A stretch of DNA of 64,000 bases from Mariniflexile maritimum (GTDB lineage: Bacteria > Bacteroidota > Bacteroidia > Flavobacteriales > Flavobacteriaceae). The position numbers and the translations under genes were made by a program. The notes under the pieces are model-generated. The model was not told the DNA's origin, ran no database searches, and was given only the letters and a program-made list of their open reading frames with translations. Location of the stretch: assembly GCF_009746565.1 (NCBI RefSeq), contig NZ_WRPN01000005.1, positions 62,001 through 126,000 of the forward strand. The letters run 5' to 3'. Shown here piece after piece: positions 49,351-58,578 of this stretch (position 1 is the stretch's first letter; each line of letters begins with the position of its first letter).

Positions 49351-49938
49351 ATGATTGTTAAAAAGCTCATACTGTTCGTTATTGTTGCCATGGCATTGGC
49401 ATTTGCAAGCAGGGATTCTGCTATTAAAAACACGTCGGTTATCATAACACCAGAAAGTTCTTTGTTGGTTAAAGGCACTACCAATGTAAACAACTTCACC
49501 TGTATATTTAATGTTGAAAAACTGAAAAACCCAATTCCTGTTACCTATCATAAGGTAAATGATAAACTACAGTTTAACAAAACAGCGTTGGTTTTGGATA
49601 GTAATTGTTTTGATTGTGGCGGAAAGTCGATAAACAACGATTTCAAAACAATTTTAAAAGCTGATAAATACCCTCAAATAATTTTGTTGTTGAAAGAAAT
49701 CAGCAATTTTGAAAACAATGCAGATATGTTTGCCGCCATTGATATTCAAATAGCAGGCGTTACAAAGGCATACAAAATACCTGTTAAAATTAAGAATGGC
49801 TATAAATTACTCATTACCGGCGATTTAGCCATAAATTTATCCGATTACAGCATCGTTCCACCAAAAAAGTTCTTAGGCCTTGTTACTGTAAATGACACCA
49901 TTGAAATCTTTTTCCAATTGGCAGTTCGCGAAAATTGA
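49351..49938 (+). CDS. YceI-like periplasmic protein (second of two)
   Basis: The product is 195 residues from the ATG at 49351, which gives a proper signal sequence (VKKLILFVIVAMALAFA). The pattern fits YceI: SSLLVKGTTNVNNFTCIF near the start, DFKTILKADKYPQIILLL in the middle and ITGDLAINLSDYSIVPPKKFLGLV at the end. It is more diverged than the first YceI and has a Cys pair (NCFDCGG). A 126-base gap separates it from the porin-like gene. In Bacteroidota such YceI pairs often flank an outer-membrane barrel gene. Confidence 0.8.
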   Translation: MIVKKLILFVIVAMALAFASRDSAIKNTSVIITPESSLLVKGTTNVNNFTCIFNVEKLKNPIPVTYHKVNDKLQFNKTALVLDSNCFDCGGKSINNDFKTILKADKYPQIILLLKEISNFENNADMFAAIDIQIAGVTKAYKIPVKIKNGYKLLITGDLAINLSDYSIVPPKKFLGLVTVNDTIEIFFQLAVREN

Positions 49939-49986
49939 GTTTTATCAAACAGCTTCGTTTTTTAACGGCCAACAGTTCTAAATAGT

Positions 49987-50727
49987 TCATTTACCGCACA
50001 AACGAAGCACTTGTGTATATTTTGTGGCCAACATTTCAAGGTTAAGCAAATAATATTTTTTTATATCCTCTATGGTTTTACTGGTAACCGTAGCTGGGTT
50101 TTCGGTATATTCCAAGGGCGTGTTCGCACAGTTGCACATATTTAATGTTTCGTTGTACGTTTTTAAATTGGTTGCAATGGCATTTTTATAGGAAAGCATA
50201 AGCTGTTCTTTTTCCAGTTCCAACGTTTTATCTTTTTCTTCAGCCATTCTAGCTTTTAGTTGGGCTTCCTTAAGTTTTAAAGCCTCTTGTTGCTGCTGCA
50301 ATTTTAATTGTTCTTTTTCTAAATCACTAAGTGTTTGGGTGTTTGAAGCGTTAACAGTTTTATTAGGTGCTGCACATTTATCAATTTCTATAACGCTTTG
50401 TTTGCTCAATTCACGGCCTTGTTTTACAAAAAACCGACCATCTTCGTATGTTTCAGCGGCATCTACTTTCAGTAAAAGGTCTATGGCTTTGTTTGCCAAT
50501 TCCAAAGCCATTTCACAACCGCAACTGCTCAGGTTTTTTTTTGAAAGCTTTAGCGATTCTACCGAGCGGTTGGCAAAATATTTTAAATGGCTTATATTAT
50601 TGGCATCATAAGACGATTTTACATGCGAATAGGCACTAACAAGATAGTAGTTGGCATTGTCGCAAGGGGTTTGTGCTTTGCTAATAAGGGAGGTAATTAA
50701 AAATAAAAAAAGGTAAAAATGTTTCAT
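49987..50727 (-). CDS. Exported Cys-containing coiled-coil protein of unknown function
   Basis: The product is 246 residues from the ATG at 50727, with signal peptide to ISKAQ. I do not recognise a named family. The N-terminal half is helical with CxxA-type Cys residues (TPCDNANYYL, SSCGCEMALELANKAIDLLL). The middle (about 140-190) is a charged Gln/Lys/Glu coiled coil (LEKEQLKLQQQQEALKLKEA). The C-terminus has NMCNCANTP and ends LRLCGK. The spaced Cys residues suggest disulphides. It converges with the second YceI gene and is divergent from the PPK2 gene, so it is probably a single-gene unit. Confidence 0.7.
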   Translation of the reverse strand: MKHFYLFLFLITSLISKAQTPCDNANYYLVSAYSHVKSSYDANNISHLKYFANRSVESLKLSKKNLSSCGCEMALELANKAIDLLLKVDAAETYEDGRFFVKQGRELSKQSVIEIDKCAAPNKTVNASNTQTLSDLEKEQLKLQQQQEALKLKEAQLKARMAEEKDKTLELEKEQLMLSYKNAIATNLKTYNETLNMCNCANTPLEYTENPATVTSKTIEDIKKYYLLNLEMLATKYTQVLRLCGK

Positions 50728-50857
50728 GTTATTTGGGGTTAAGGCATAAATAGGTAAGGCGAATGTACCAAAAAACATTAAAACTGCCGTGTAGTTAATC
50801 GAAAAGTAACATATTTGCTATATTTATAAAATTATTAATACCCAAAACCTTAAATTA

Positions 50858-51724
50858 ATGAAGGATATAACCTCAGATTCGTATAAAGTAACCTCAAAAA
50901 TCAATTTAAAGGATTTAAACACCAAAGTTGTTATCAAAAAAGCGGATAAAAAACTAGAAGATGTTCGTGAAAAATTGGGCAAGCTTCAAGATACCATGTA
51001 TGCCCACAATAAATACGCGGTTTTGGTGTGCCTACAAGGGATGGATACTTCTGGAAAAGACAGTTTAATACGCGAGGTCTTTAAGGAATTTAACGCTAGG
51101 GGCGTGGTTGTGCATAGCTTTAAAGTGCCCACCGAATTGGAACTGGGTCACGATTACCTATGGCGCCATTACATAGCGCTTCCCGAGCGGGGAAAATTTG
51201 GTGTTTTTAATAGAACGCATTACGAAAATGTGCTGGTTACCCGTGTGCATCCCGGTTATATTCTGGGTGAAAATATCCCTACGGTAAATACCCTTGAAGC
51301 AATTGATGAGGCGTTTTGGGACACACGTTTTGAGCAGATAAACAATTTTGAAAAGCATATAGCCGAAAATGGCACCATCATCTTCAAATTCTTTTTAAAT
51401 CTTTCAAAAAAGGAGCAAAAGGACCGCTTGCTGCGTCGTTTGGAAAAACAGGAAAAAAACTGGAAATTTTCCCCGGGCGATTTAAAGGAACGTAAACTTT
51501 GGGACGCTTACCAAACCTGTTATGAAGATGCCATAAACCGAACCTCGAAACCTCATGCGCCTTGGTACGCCATTCCTGCCGATGATAAAGATTCGGCACG
51601 CTACATTGTTGCGAAAATTATGTACGATACGCTAAAAAAATACACCGATATTCAAGAACCTGAATTGGACGATGCCATTAAGGAAAACCTCGCGCTCTAT
51701 AAAAAGGAATTGGAAAGCGAATAA
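50858..51724 (+). CDS. Polyphosphate kinase 2 family nucleotide phosphotransferase
   Basis: The product is 288 residues, cytoplasmic. PPK2 enzymes move phosphate between polyphosphate and nucleotides. The Walker A motif is GMDTSGKD (61-68), the Walker B-like segment FNRTHYENV (117-125), and the lid module carries KKEQKDRLLRRLEKQEKNWKFS (about 184-205). The VPTELELGHDYLWRHY region is typical of the group annotated as PPK2-family polyphosphate:nucleotide phosphotransferase. It is a single gene with its own upstream region, divergent from the coiled-coil gene. Whether it favours AMP, ADP or GDP cannot be told by reading. Confidence 0.92.
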   Translation: MKDITSDSYKVTSKINLKDLNTKVVIKKADKKLEDVREKLGKLQDTMYAHNKYAVLVCLQGMDTSGKDSLIREVFKEFNARGVVVHSFKVPTELELGHDYLWRHYIALPERGKFGVFNRTHYENVLVTRVHPGYILGENIPTVNTLEAIDEAFWDTRFEQINNFEKHIAENGTIIFKFFLNLSKKEQKDRLLRRLEKQEKNWKFSPGDLKERKLWDAYQTCYEDAINRTSKPHAPWYAIPADDKDSARYIVAKIMYDTLKKYTDIQEPELDDAIKENLALYKKELESE

Positions 51725-51890
51725 TTTTTTGTGATTTTCTTTAGATTTCCTTCAAATTATTTCCTTTACTTTTAAACTTTCAATCTGGTTACATGCCAAA
51801 AATTGATAGGGTGTTTATGTTGGTCTGGTCGATCACTTTGCAGTTGGTTTCATAATTCTTGTCATGTACTAAAATGTCAAATTTAAAGCT

Positions 51891-53267
51891 ATGTTAAGAA
51901 CTGTTTCCATAATTTGTCTTATTGCGATTTCCGTGGGTGCATATTCACAAACCGATGCGGAAATCTTTAAAAAAATATATCAAACATCCTTGGCAAATGG
52001 CAAAAGTTACGATTGGTTAAACCATTTGTCCAATCAAATAGGCAGTAGGTTATCGGGGTCTTTGGGTGCTGAAAGGGCCGTAACTTACACCAAGGAAGAA
52101 CTCGATAAATTGGGTTTGGACAAGGTTTGGCTACAGCCTGTTATGGTGCCCAAATGGGTGCGTGGTGCTAAAGAGTATGCCTATATAGAAACCGTTCCGG
52201 GGAAAACAAATACCATAAACATCTGTGCATTGGGCGGTTCGGTGCCAACACCATCTTTGGGCCTAAAAGCAAAAGTGGTTGAGGTAAGTTCTTTTGAAGC
52301 GTTAAAAGCTCTTGGTAAAGAAAAAATTGCCGGTAATATTGTGTTTTTCAATAGGCCGATGCAACCCGATTTAATCAACACGTTTGAAGCTTACAGTGGT
52401 GCAGTCAACCAACGTTCCCAAGGCGCTTTTGAAGCCTCAAAATATGGCGCGATTGGGGTGATAGTTCGGTCGTTAACCCTGCGAATGGACGATTTTCCGC
52501 ATACAGGAAATATAACCTACAATGATTTGCCCATCGATAAGCGTATTCCCGCTGCCGCCATTAGCACCAATGATGCCGAAGTACTGAGCACCATGTTGCG
52601 GCTTGATAGTAACATAAAGCTATATTTTAAATTAAATTGCAAACAATTAAGCGATGTGCAATCGTATAATGTTATTGGCGAAATCACCGGCAGTCAGTTT
52701 CCCAACGAATATATGGTAGTAGGCGGTCATTTGGATTCGTGGGATCTGGGCGATGGCTCGCATGATGATGGTGCCGGCGTGGTTCAGTCCATGGAAGTAT
52801 TGCGATTGCTAAAAACCCTTGGCATCAAGCCCAAACGCAGTATTCGGGTCGTACTTTTTATGAACGAGGAAAACGGGGTTCGGGGCGGTATCAAATATGC
52901 CGATGAAGCCAAACAAAACAATGAAAACCACGTTTTTGCCCTTGAAAGCGATTCGGGAGGGTTTACACCCCGTGGTTTTAATTTTGAATGTAACGAGGCC
53001 AATTTTAATCAGGTATTAAGTTGGCAATCGCTATTTAAACCCTATTTAATTCATTTTTTTGAAAAAGGTCATACAGGTACAGATATTGGTCCTTTAAAAA
53101 GCAGCACCCCTGTTTTGGCAGGTTTGGTGCCCGACTCCCAGCGTTATTTCGATTACCACCATGCCAGCAACGATACCTTCGATGCCATAAACAAACGCGA
53201 GTTGGAAATAGGTGCCGCTACCATGACCGCATTGGTATATATGTTTGATAAATATGGGGTTAAATAA
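51891..53267 (+). CDS. M28-family zinc metallopeptidase, secreted
   Basis: The product is 458 residues with signal peptide to GAYSQ. An N-terminal region (about 20-110) precedes a PA-type insert (about 110-250), and the M28 catalytic domain is about 255-455. Zinc ligands and catalytic residues are visible: VVGGHLDSWDLGDGSHDDGAG (His and first bridging Asp), FMNEENGVRGG (catalytic Glu-Glu), ALESDSGGFTP (Asp), and YFDYHHASNDTFD (His). The family holds aminopeptidases and carboxypeptidases of the plasma glutamate carboxypeptidase type. A secreted DinB-fold gene follows 35 bases later, so the two may share a message. Confidence 0.92.
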   Translation: MLRTVSIICLIAISVGAYSQTDAEIFKKIYQTSLANGKSYDWLNHLSNQIGSRLSGSLGAERAVTYTKEELDKLGLDKVWLQPVMVPKWVRGAKEYAYIETVPGKTNTINICALGGSVPTPSLGLKAKVVEVSSFEALKALGKEKIAGNIVFFNRPMQPDLINTFEAYSGAVNQRSQGAFEASKYGAIGVIVRSLTLRMDDFPHTGNITYNDLPIDKRIPAAAISTNDAEVLSTMLRLDSNIKLYFKLNCKQLSDVQSYNVIGEITGSQFPNEYMVVGGHLDSWDLGDGSHDDGAGVVQSMEVLRLLKTLGIKPKRSIRVVLFMNEENGVRGGIKYADEAKQNNENHVFALESDSGGFTPRGFNFECNEANFNQVLSWQSLFKPYLIHFFEKGHTGTDIGPLKSSTPVLAGLVPDSQRYFDYHHASNDTFDAINKRELEIGAATMTALVYMFDKYGVK

Positions 53268-53302
53268 TGAATAATTAAAAATGAATAGTTAAGAATTTTT
53301 TA

Positions 53303-53857
53303 ATGAAGAACGTAATCCTTGGACTTATTTTTTTAAACGCAATACTAACGATGGCTCAAACAGATGAAAAATTACCGTATCACGAAATTCCCGAATATTC
53401 CGAAGCATATACGGCTAATTTGGTAGTTGCCAGAATGGTTGATGGTTTGGGCTTTCGATATTATTGGGCAAGGGAAGGGTTGCGTGATGAAGATTTGAAT
53501 TACAAACCCAGTGAAACGGGACGGGCAACTTCAGAAACCATTGAGCATATCTACGGCTTGACTAAGGTTATTAGAAACAGTATTTTAAGTGATGATAAGG
53601 ACACTATTAAACAGGAACTTTCTTTTGAGGATAAACGCAAACAAACATTGGTAAATTTAAAAGCAGTATCCGATGTTTTAAGAAACAACGAAACGCCTTT
53701 TCAATTAGAAACCTCTGAAATCCCTTTTTGGAACCTAATTAGCGGGCCTATTTCCGATGCGCTTTGGCATTGCGGCCAAGTGGTATTACTGCGTCGTGCA
53801 TCTGGAAATCCATTCAGTTCAAAAGTGAATTTATTTACAGGTAAAGTGAGGCAGTAA
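53303..53857 (+). CDS. Exported DinB-like four-helix protein
   Basis: The product is 184 residues with signal peptide to LTMAQ. The DinB/YfiT fold is suggested by four helices and spaced His residues: SETIEHIYGLTKVI in helix 2 and SDALWHCGQVVLLRR in helix 4, where a metal is usually bound. Most DinB-like proteins are cytoplasmic, so the export signal is a feature of the Bacteroidota branch. Function is unknown; metal-dependent thiol transfer is known for some relatives. It follows the M28 peptidase gene closely. Confidence 0.78.
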   Translation: MKNVILGLIFLNAILTMAQTDEKLPYHEIPEYSEAYTANLVVARMVDGLGFRYYWAREGLRDEDLNYKPSETGRATSETIEHIYGLTKVIRNSILSDDKDTIKQELSFEDKRKQTLVNLKAVSDVLRNNETPFQLETSEIPFWNLISGPISDALWHCGQVVLLRRASGNPFSSKVNLFTGKVRQ

Positions 53858-53900
53858 CATTTAAAATCTGCCTTTGCTTTTCTTGAACCTACATTTACTA

Positions 53901-54064
53901 TATGGTAACCCCGATACCATAAACCAAAAGCTACACCTAAATTATTCAAGGTTATATACAGTAAATTGTGTGGCTAATGGTTTTTTCCATGAAATTTTTA
54001 TGGCTTACACTGGTCGGTTTTCGGCTTGCCCGTAATCATTGATGGTTTTATTGATACAACCGAC
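53901..54064. other. Inverted repeats between two convergent genes
   Basis: TATGGTA (53901-53907) and TACCATA (53915-53921) form a perfect 7-bp stem with a 7-base loop. GTCGGTT (54013-54019) and AACCGAC (54058-54064) form a second, longer-range perfect 7-bp repeat. Neither is followed by a T-run. They lie between the ends of the DinB and SnoaL genes and may end transcription from both sides, with Rho or as a barrier. Confidence 0.3.
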
Positions 54065-54075
54065 TTTAGATTGCG

Positions 54076-54951
54076 TTATTTTTTTTCGGTGTCGGCCAAT
54101 TTTTTGGTGTCCACGTATTGTTGAAACGCTACAATTTTTCCATCTTTCAACGTCCATAAGTGTGCTGCTTGAGCATTGTAGGCGTTACCACTTTCTTTGT
54201 TTTTTGCATCATATCTTAAGGTTGCCAACACTTGGTTGTTGCTCATTTCGTGAAGTTCGATGTTGGTCAATTTAAAATACTCGTGTTCCGCTCCAAGGCG
54301 TGCAAACACCCCGTTTACTACGGCATCGGGCCCTATGTAAGAGTTGCCATCTGCGAGTTTGTTGCCTTCGGCTTCGTTCCATTCAATTTTGGTGTCCATA
54401 TAAGTTAAAACTGTAGGAATATCGCCTTTGGAAAACGCTTTGTAGAGTTCATCGATTGTGGTTAGGTTATTTGGGTCGGATACCAGTCCTAACTGCTGCA
54501 TAAATTGGGTGTTATCCATAAAATCCTGTTCTTGTGAAATCCGCCCATTTTTCATCAGTACCAATGTAACGCCTTCTATGTCAACCAGTTTTCCGGTGGG
54601 TGGAATCCCAAAAAAATTGCCGGTATGCGTTCCTTTAAAATTCCAATGTTTTACAATTTTGTTGCCTTGACCGAACACATCTTTTACAGTAAATTTAACA
54701 TCAGAAAAGCCCGTTAGGAAATTTTGGTAGTAGGCTTTAAAATCTGCAATGCCCACAATATTTCCGGTATTGTTGATTTGTACCACATTGGGGTCGAAGT
54801 TTTTATCGCTAATGAGGTCGATTTGCCGTTTGTTAACAATGTTGTCCCAAACTTGCTCATACATTTTAAGGTCTTTTTCGATGTTGCTTTTTTGGGCAAA
54901 CGCTGTGGTGAGGCTTAAAAAAGCGATGGTTAATATTATGGGTGTTTTCAT
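54076..54951 (-). CDS. Exported protein with two SnoaL/NTF2-like domains
   Basis: The product is 291 residues with signal peptide to TAFAQ. The first domain (about 20-155) is SnoaL/ester-cyclase-like: YEQVWDNIVNKRQIDLI, then FKAYYQNFLTGFSDVKFTV, HWNFKGTHTGNFFGIPPTG and LMKNGRISQEQDFMD. The second (about 165-285) is another NTF2-like fold with IDELYKAFSKGDIPTVLTYM and HLWTLKDGKIVAFQQYVDT. Such folds bind or turn over small hydrophobic molecules, for example by aldol-type cyclisation. It is the last gene of a minus-strand cluster with three other exported NTF2-like genes. The substrate is unknown. Confidence 0.82.
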   Translation of the reverse strand: MKTPIILTIAFLSLTTAFAQKSNIEKDLKMYEQVWDNIVNKRQIDLISDKNFDPNVVQINNTGNIVGIADFKAYYQNFLTGFSDVKFTVKDVFGQGNKIVKHWNFKGTHTGNFFGIPPTGKLVDIEGVTLVLMKNGRISQEQDFMDNTQFMQQLGLVSDPNNLTTIDELYKAFSKGDIPTVLTYMDTKIEWNEAEGNKLADGNSYIGPDAVVNGVFARLGAEHEYFKLTNIELHEMSNNQVLATLRYDAKNKESGNAYNAQAAHLWTLKDGKIVAFQQYVDTKKLADTEKK

Positions 54952-55193
54952 TTTGATTATTTTTTAATGGTGAAGCTAAATAGTTATAAACAATAGCGCA
55001 CGAGATGTAGTCCTAAGTTTCTATCGCTGATTACTCTGAATCCAAGAAGTGCAGCTATGATGGGCGATTTTGAGTTATTAGAAAACAAAAGACCGTTTTA
55101 CCTAAAAACCTCAGACATTTGTTTTTTTAACTTTACAAATGAAACAGCCTTTCAGTAAGTTTAAAATTGTGGTTTTCCAGTTTATACGGTAGT

Positions 55194-55703
55194 CTATTCA
55201 TGAACAGGCACCGGCGCATTGGCACTCCACATGCCATAAATTGAAATCCATTTTCCGTTGGCATCTCTTTCCAGTATTTCGGTATATTTCCCAATATCGG
55301 TTACAATGCTACCGTCTTCAGCTTTGAATTTTAGTTCGAAAGTACCAATTTCATACCCTAAATTACCATCGTTTTTGGCATCGATGGTTTTTACGGATGC
55401 CGCTATTAAACCGGCATCAATAGCACCTTGCCAATAATTTTTAATGTTTTCTCTACCTGTTATTATGGCTTCGTTAGGAGGTAGGAGCGATGCGGTTTCG
55501 GTGTAAAGGTTGGCTGCCGCTGTGGCATCTTTAGCCATTAACGCTTTTGCAAAATTCCTGTTCATTTCACCGAGTTCTTCCACCGTTGCCACTTTTGGTG
55601 TTTCGGCATTAATGATTTCTTTGTTGTTTTGTTTGCAGTTGGTAATGCTTATAAAAGCCATTAAAACAACAAAACTTGTAATGGTTATCCTTAAATTTTT
55701 CAT
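55194..55703 (-). CDS. SnoaL/DUF4440-like lipoprotein
   Basis: The product is 169 residues with lipobox SITNC (Cys23). A single NTF2-like domain follows: EMNRNFAKALMAKDATAAANLY, then ITGRENIKNYWQGAIDAG, GYEIGTFELKFKAEDGS and the closing GKWISIYGMWSAN. The pattern YTETASLLPPNEAIITGREN is typical of DUF4440/SnoaL-3 proteins. It is membrane-anchored, unlike most of the family. It stands between two exported two-domain relatives. No enzymatic function can be assigned. Confidence 0.82.
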   Translation of the reverse strand: MKNLRITITSFVVLMAFISITNCKQNNKEIINAETPKVATVEELGEMNRNFAKALMAKDATAAANLYTETASLLPPNEAIITGRENIKNYWQGAIDAGLIAASVKTIDAKNDGNLGYEIGTFELKFKAEDGSIVTDIGKYTEILERDANGKWISIYGMWSANAPVPVHE

Positions 55704-55829
55704 TCTTAAACTGGTTTACAGTTATTAATGTAGGGTTGCAATTAAAAAGCAGCCAAATACCCATAAGTGGAATTCGTTTTTGGCGATTGGTTTTTTGCAA
55801 GAATTTGGCTGCTTTAAAATGCAAATAGC

Positions 55830-56780
55830 TTATTTAGCGCTTAATAAAGCTGGACTGTAATAGGCCATTTCAGCTACTATTTTTCCATCGGCATCAAAGC
55901 TATTGCTGAAATGCATGGGTAGCGAAATTGCTTTTTTATCCGATTTTCTGATTAAATGATAGTTCCACCACGACAGTACTTCACGGCCATTGTTCATTTC
56001 ATATTCCAAATAATCGGGATAGCCAATCATTTCGATGCTTACAATTTCATAATCTTTTAAAAATTTAGCCCAATCTTCCTTAATTTCGGTTTTGGTAAGC
56101 GATTTGCCAAATTCTATATTGATATCCATAAATTTAGCATCGTCGCTATAATAGCTCATGGTTTTGTCAAGATCGCCATTTTCATAAGCATAGGTTAATT
56201 TTCTAACGGTATTGATGTTGTCGTGGTGGTTGTAAATAGTGCCATTGGTTCTAACGCTGGTGCTTGAGCCTATTTCATCAAAAATACTTTCGTTGCTATA
56301 ACTAATTGCGGTTTGTATTTTATTGTCCTTGTTTACAACATACAATCGGTGTACTGGCATATTTATTTTTACACCTGTTGTTTTGTGCATGCCTTTTAAA
56401 TCTTCCCAGGTTTGTACCCAAACCACGTCTTTGTCATTGTCTTTTTTATATTCAATAGCATCGGGATATGCGCCATTTGTGCGTGTTATAGAAAAATAAT
56501 CGAGTGCATCCTGCCACCCTTTAACACTTTTTATAAAAGATTCTTTATCTTGACCTTTATCAGTTCTGTTGGTTTTTACGCCATTATAAGCTTTAAAATC
56601 ATCGGCTAGATAACTGGCTACTTTATCGGCATCTCCAGCTACAAACGCTTTGGTCATGGCTTCAACGGTAGTAATGGCAGGATGATCGATGTAAACGGTG
56701 CCATTTGTTTTTTTCTGTGAAAAAACGGCTGTCATGCTTAAAAAAGCGATTACGAAACATAATTTTGTTGCTCTTTTCAT
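55830..56780 (-). CDS. Exported protein with two tandem NTF2/SnoaL-like domains
   Basis: The product is 316 residues with signal peptide to AVFSQ. Two copies of one domain are seen, about 30-170 and 180-316. Matching parts are VEAMTKAFVAGDADKVASYL with VRKLTYAYENGDLDKTMSYY, YPDAIEYKKDN with YPDYLEYEMNN, and NMPVHRLYVVNKDNKI with SLPMHFSNSFDADGKI. The second copy resembles the lipoprotein at 58010, which has PEYEMVLTDDG and DIPIHLTYRFVDGKI. The gene thus arose by internal duplication within a local family. The function is unknown. Confidence 0.82.
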   Translation of the reverse strand: MKRATKLCFVIAFLSMTAVFSQKKTNGTVYIDHPAITTVEAMTKAFVAGDADKVASYLADDFKAYNGVKTNRTDKGQDKESFIKSVKGWQDALDYFSITRTNGAYPDAIEYKKDNDKDVVWVQTWEDLKGMHKTTGVKINMPVHRLYVVNKDNKIQTAISYSNESIFDEIGSSTSVRTNGTIYNHHDNINTVRKLTYAYENGDLDKTMSYYSDDAKFMDINIEFGKSLTKTEIKEDWAKFLKDYEIVSIEMIGYPDYLEYEMNNGREVLSWWNYHLIRKSDKKAISLPMHFSNSFDADGKIVAEMAYYSPALLSAK

Positions 56781-56908
56781 AATTTTAGTGTCGGAGTTTA
56801 TCGTGCTGACGCTGCACTTTTTGTTGTTGGTTTATAATAGGGTTATTAAGTTGTTGAAATTTTTTCTTTTGAATTTTTGGAAGCTTCTGCATGTTGCCAC
56901 CAATTTCT

Positions 56909-57847
56909 TTATTTCGAGTATTCGTTTAAAGTTGATTCTATGGGCTGAAAATGCATTCCCAACTCCCGTTCTGCCAATTGGTTTTCATAAATTAGCTTTC
57001 CTTGATTTTTTGGTGGTTGGTTATTCAGCATCAACGAAATATCCGAAACGGCATAGCTTTCACTACTCAACAAATAGTTTTTTCCGTGCAATCCAAAAAG
57101 TGTTGCGGCTTTATAAACGGCCTCTGCAACATCCTTCACATCTACAAGTGCCATTTCCGCATTGGTGTCGTATAGCATTTGCACAAACGGGTTGGGTGCC
57201 ATTTTGTTTTTAAATAGATATTGCAACCCTGTTGAAGTGGAATCTTCCCTTTTTGATAACGATTTTCCCATAACGCCCACTGGCGAAACGGAGGTGATTT
57301 CAAAGGAAAGGTCTGGATTGTTTTCAATAAATTTTTCAACCGTTTGGTTGGCCATAAACTTTGCCTGCGCATACGGATGGCTTCCCTCGCTTATAAAGGG
57401 CGTATCGGTTTCGCTGAAGGTATCGGTGCTGGTTTTACCTCCTGCGGGCAAAGGGAAATTGGTGTTATAGGCGGCAACCGAAGCTACCAATACCACTTTT
57501 TCGATGCTCGGGGTGCTGTTAACTACTTCCAAAAAATTAATGGTACCTTTAATGGTTGGGTCGAACAATTGGGTTTGTGGGTCTTGAACATCCAATATAA
57601 ACGGTGTGCCACAGTGGATAACAACATCGCAATCGCCCACAAATTCTTTTAGGGTTGCTTTATCGGTTACATCCAATTCGCTGATGTATAAATTATCGGC
57701 ATGGGCCAGCACCATCAAATGCTCGTATTTGTCTTCACGGGAAATATTGGTTGCCGATACTTTTACCTGATACCCATGGTTTAAAAATGTTTTGGTGATG
57801 TAGCTACCTATGAAGCCCGAACCACCTATTATGCCAGCTTTTTTCAT
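56909..57847 (-). CDS. NAD(P)-dependent epimerase/dehydratase or dihydroflavonol-reductase-like enzyme
   Basis: The product is 312 residues without signal peptide, so cytoplasmic. The extended SDR fold is clear: GIIGGSGFIGSYI at residues 5-17 (GxxGxxG cofactor loop), DVVIHCGTPF, VLVASVAAYN and the catalytic YAQAK (Tyr-x-x-x-Lys). The segment after it, EITSVSPVGVMGKS, is in the place of the RP-type motif. It belongs to the NAD-dependent epimerase/dehydratase group near dihydroflavonol/aldehyde reductases. It is the only clear cytoplasmic enzyme within the cluster of exported NTF2-like proteins. The substrate is unknown. Confidence 0.85.
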   Translation of the reverse strand: MKKAGIIGGSGFIGSYITKTFLNHGYQVKVSATNISREDKYEHLMVLAHADNLYISELDVTDKATLKEFVGDCDVVIHCGTPFILDVQDPQTQLFDPTIKGTINFLEVVNSTPSIEKVVLVASVAAYNTNFPLPAGGKTSTDTFSETDTPFISEGSHPYAQAKFMANQTVEKFIENNPDLSFEITSVSPVGVMGKSLSKREDSTSTGLQYLFKNKMAPNPFVQMLYDTNAEMALVDVKDVAEAVYKAATLFGLHGKNYLLSSESYAVSDISLMLNNQPPKNQGKLIYENQLAERELGMHFQPIESTLNEYSK

Positions 57848-58009
57848 TTGAAACTAATTTTTTTTCTGAAACAGAAACGTGTTAATAGTTATTTAGAGAA
57901 AACAGACAGCGGAACAATTAAAGAGTGACTAATTCCTTGTAATTACAAAATGAAATAAGTGTTTTACAACATGATGCTTGTGTTAAACTGCCTGTTTAGG
58001 GTTTGGTTT

Positions 58010-58510
58010 TTAATTTTCTATAGCTGCTTTTTCGGCTTCAATGGCTTGAAGCTCCAGAACAATTGCAGAGGCGTCCCACATACCTATTTCCCTAACAATT
58101 TTACCATCAACAAAACGATAGGTTAAATGGATGGGAATGTCAAATTCCTTGTTGTTGGCGGCCAAAGTGCCTTTCCAGTTTAACCAGCAGTTTACCCAGG
58201 TTTCGCCATCATCGGTCAATACCATTTCGTATTCTGGGTCTTCATTTGTAAAACCTCTATTAGAATAAATAACATCGTTAGCTTTGTGATATGCAATGGT
58301 TTCTGATGGCGACATAAATGCTTTTGAAGAGTTAAATAATGTTTTTGATGTATCTGCATATATGCTAACATCATAATTTTGATTATTGTAATTCTCAATT
58401 GCTTTTTTTACGATTTCAATCTCTGCTGATTGTTGTGTATAGCGTTGTTGTTGCTTGTTGCAAGCTGTGAACAGCACTATTGCAAGTCCTACTAAAATTA
58501 GTTTTTTCAT
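58010..58510 (-). CDS. NTF2/SnoaL-like lipoprotein
   Basis: The product is 166 residues with lipobox LFTAC (Cys17). One NTF2-like domain covers the rest: IVKKAIENYNNQNYDVSIY, then YHKANDVIYSNRGF, DGETWVNCWLNWKGTL and DGKIVREIGMWDAS. It is similar to the domains of the two-domain protein at 55830 (shared IP(I/M)H and DGKIV patterns). It is preceded by the gene at 58579 and followed by the reductase gene, all on one strand. The function is unknown. Confidence 0.8.
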   Translation of the reverse strand: MKKLILVGLAIVLFTACNKQQQRYTQQSAEIEIVKKAIENYNNQNYDVSIYADTSKTLFNSSKAFMSPSETIAYHKANDVIYSNRGFTNEDPEYEMVLTDDGETWVNCWLNWKGTLAANNKEFDIPIHLTYRFVDGKIVREIGMWDASAIVLELQAIEAEKAAIEN

Positions 58511-58578
58511 TGTTTTTGTGTTTGGTTAAAACCTCAAAAACTATCGTGGTAGGTGAGGTATATTGACTGGTTGGTGGT

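Noticed and set aside
55609-55824. Small minus-strand frame upstream of the DUF4440-like lipoprotein
   Set aside because: It overlaps the start of the lipoprotein gene, is Lys/Asn-rich as random AT-rich DNA is, and has no supporting feature.
56698-57213. Open frame of 171 codons on the plus strand
   Set aside because: It lies antisense to the ends of the reductase and NTF2-like genes, has biased hydrophobic and basic content, and no family features.
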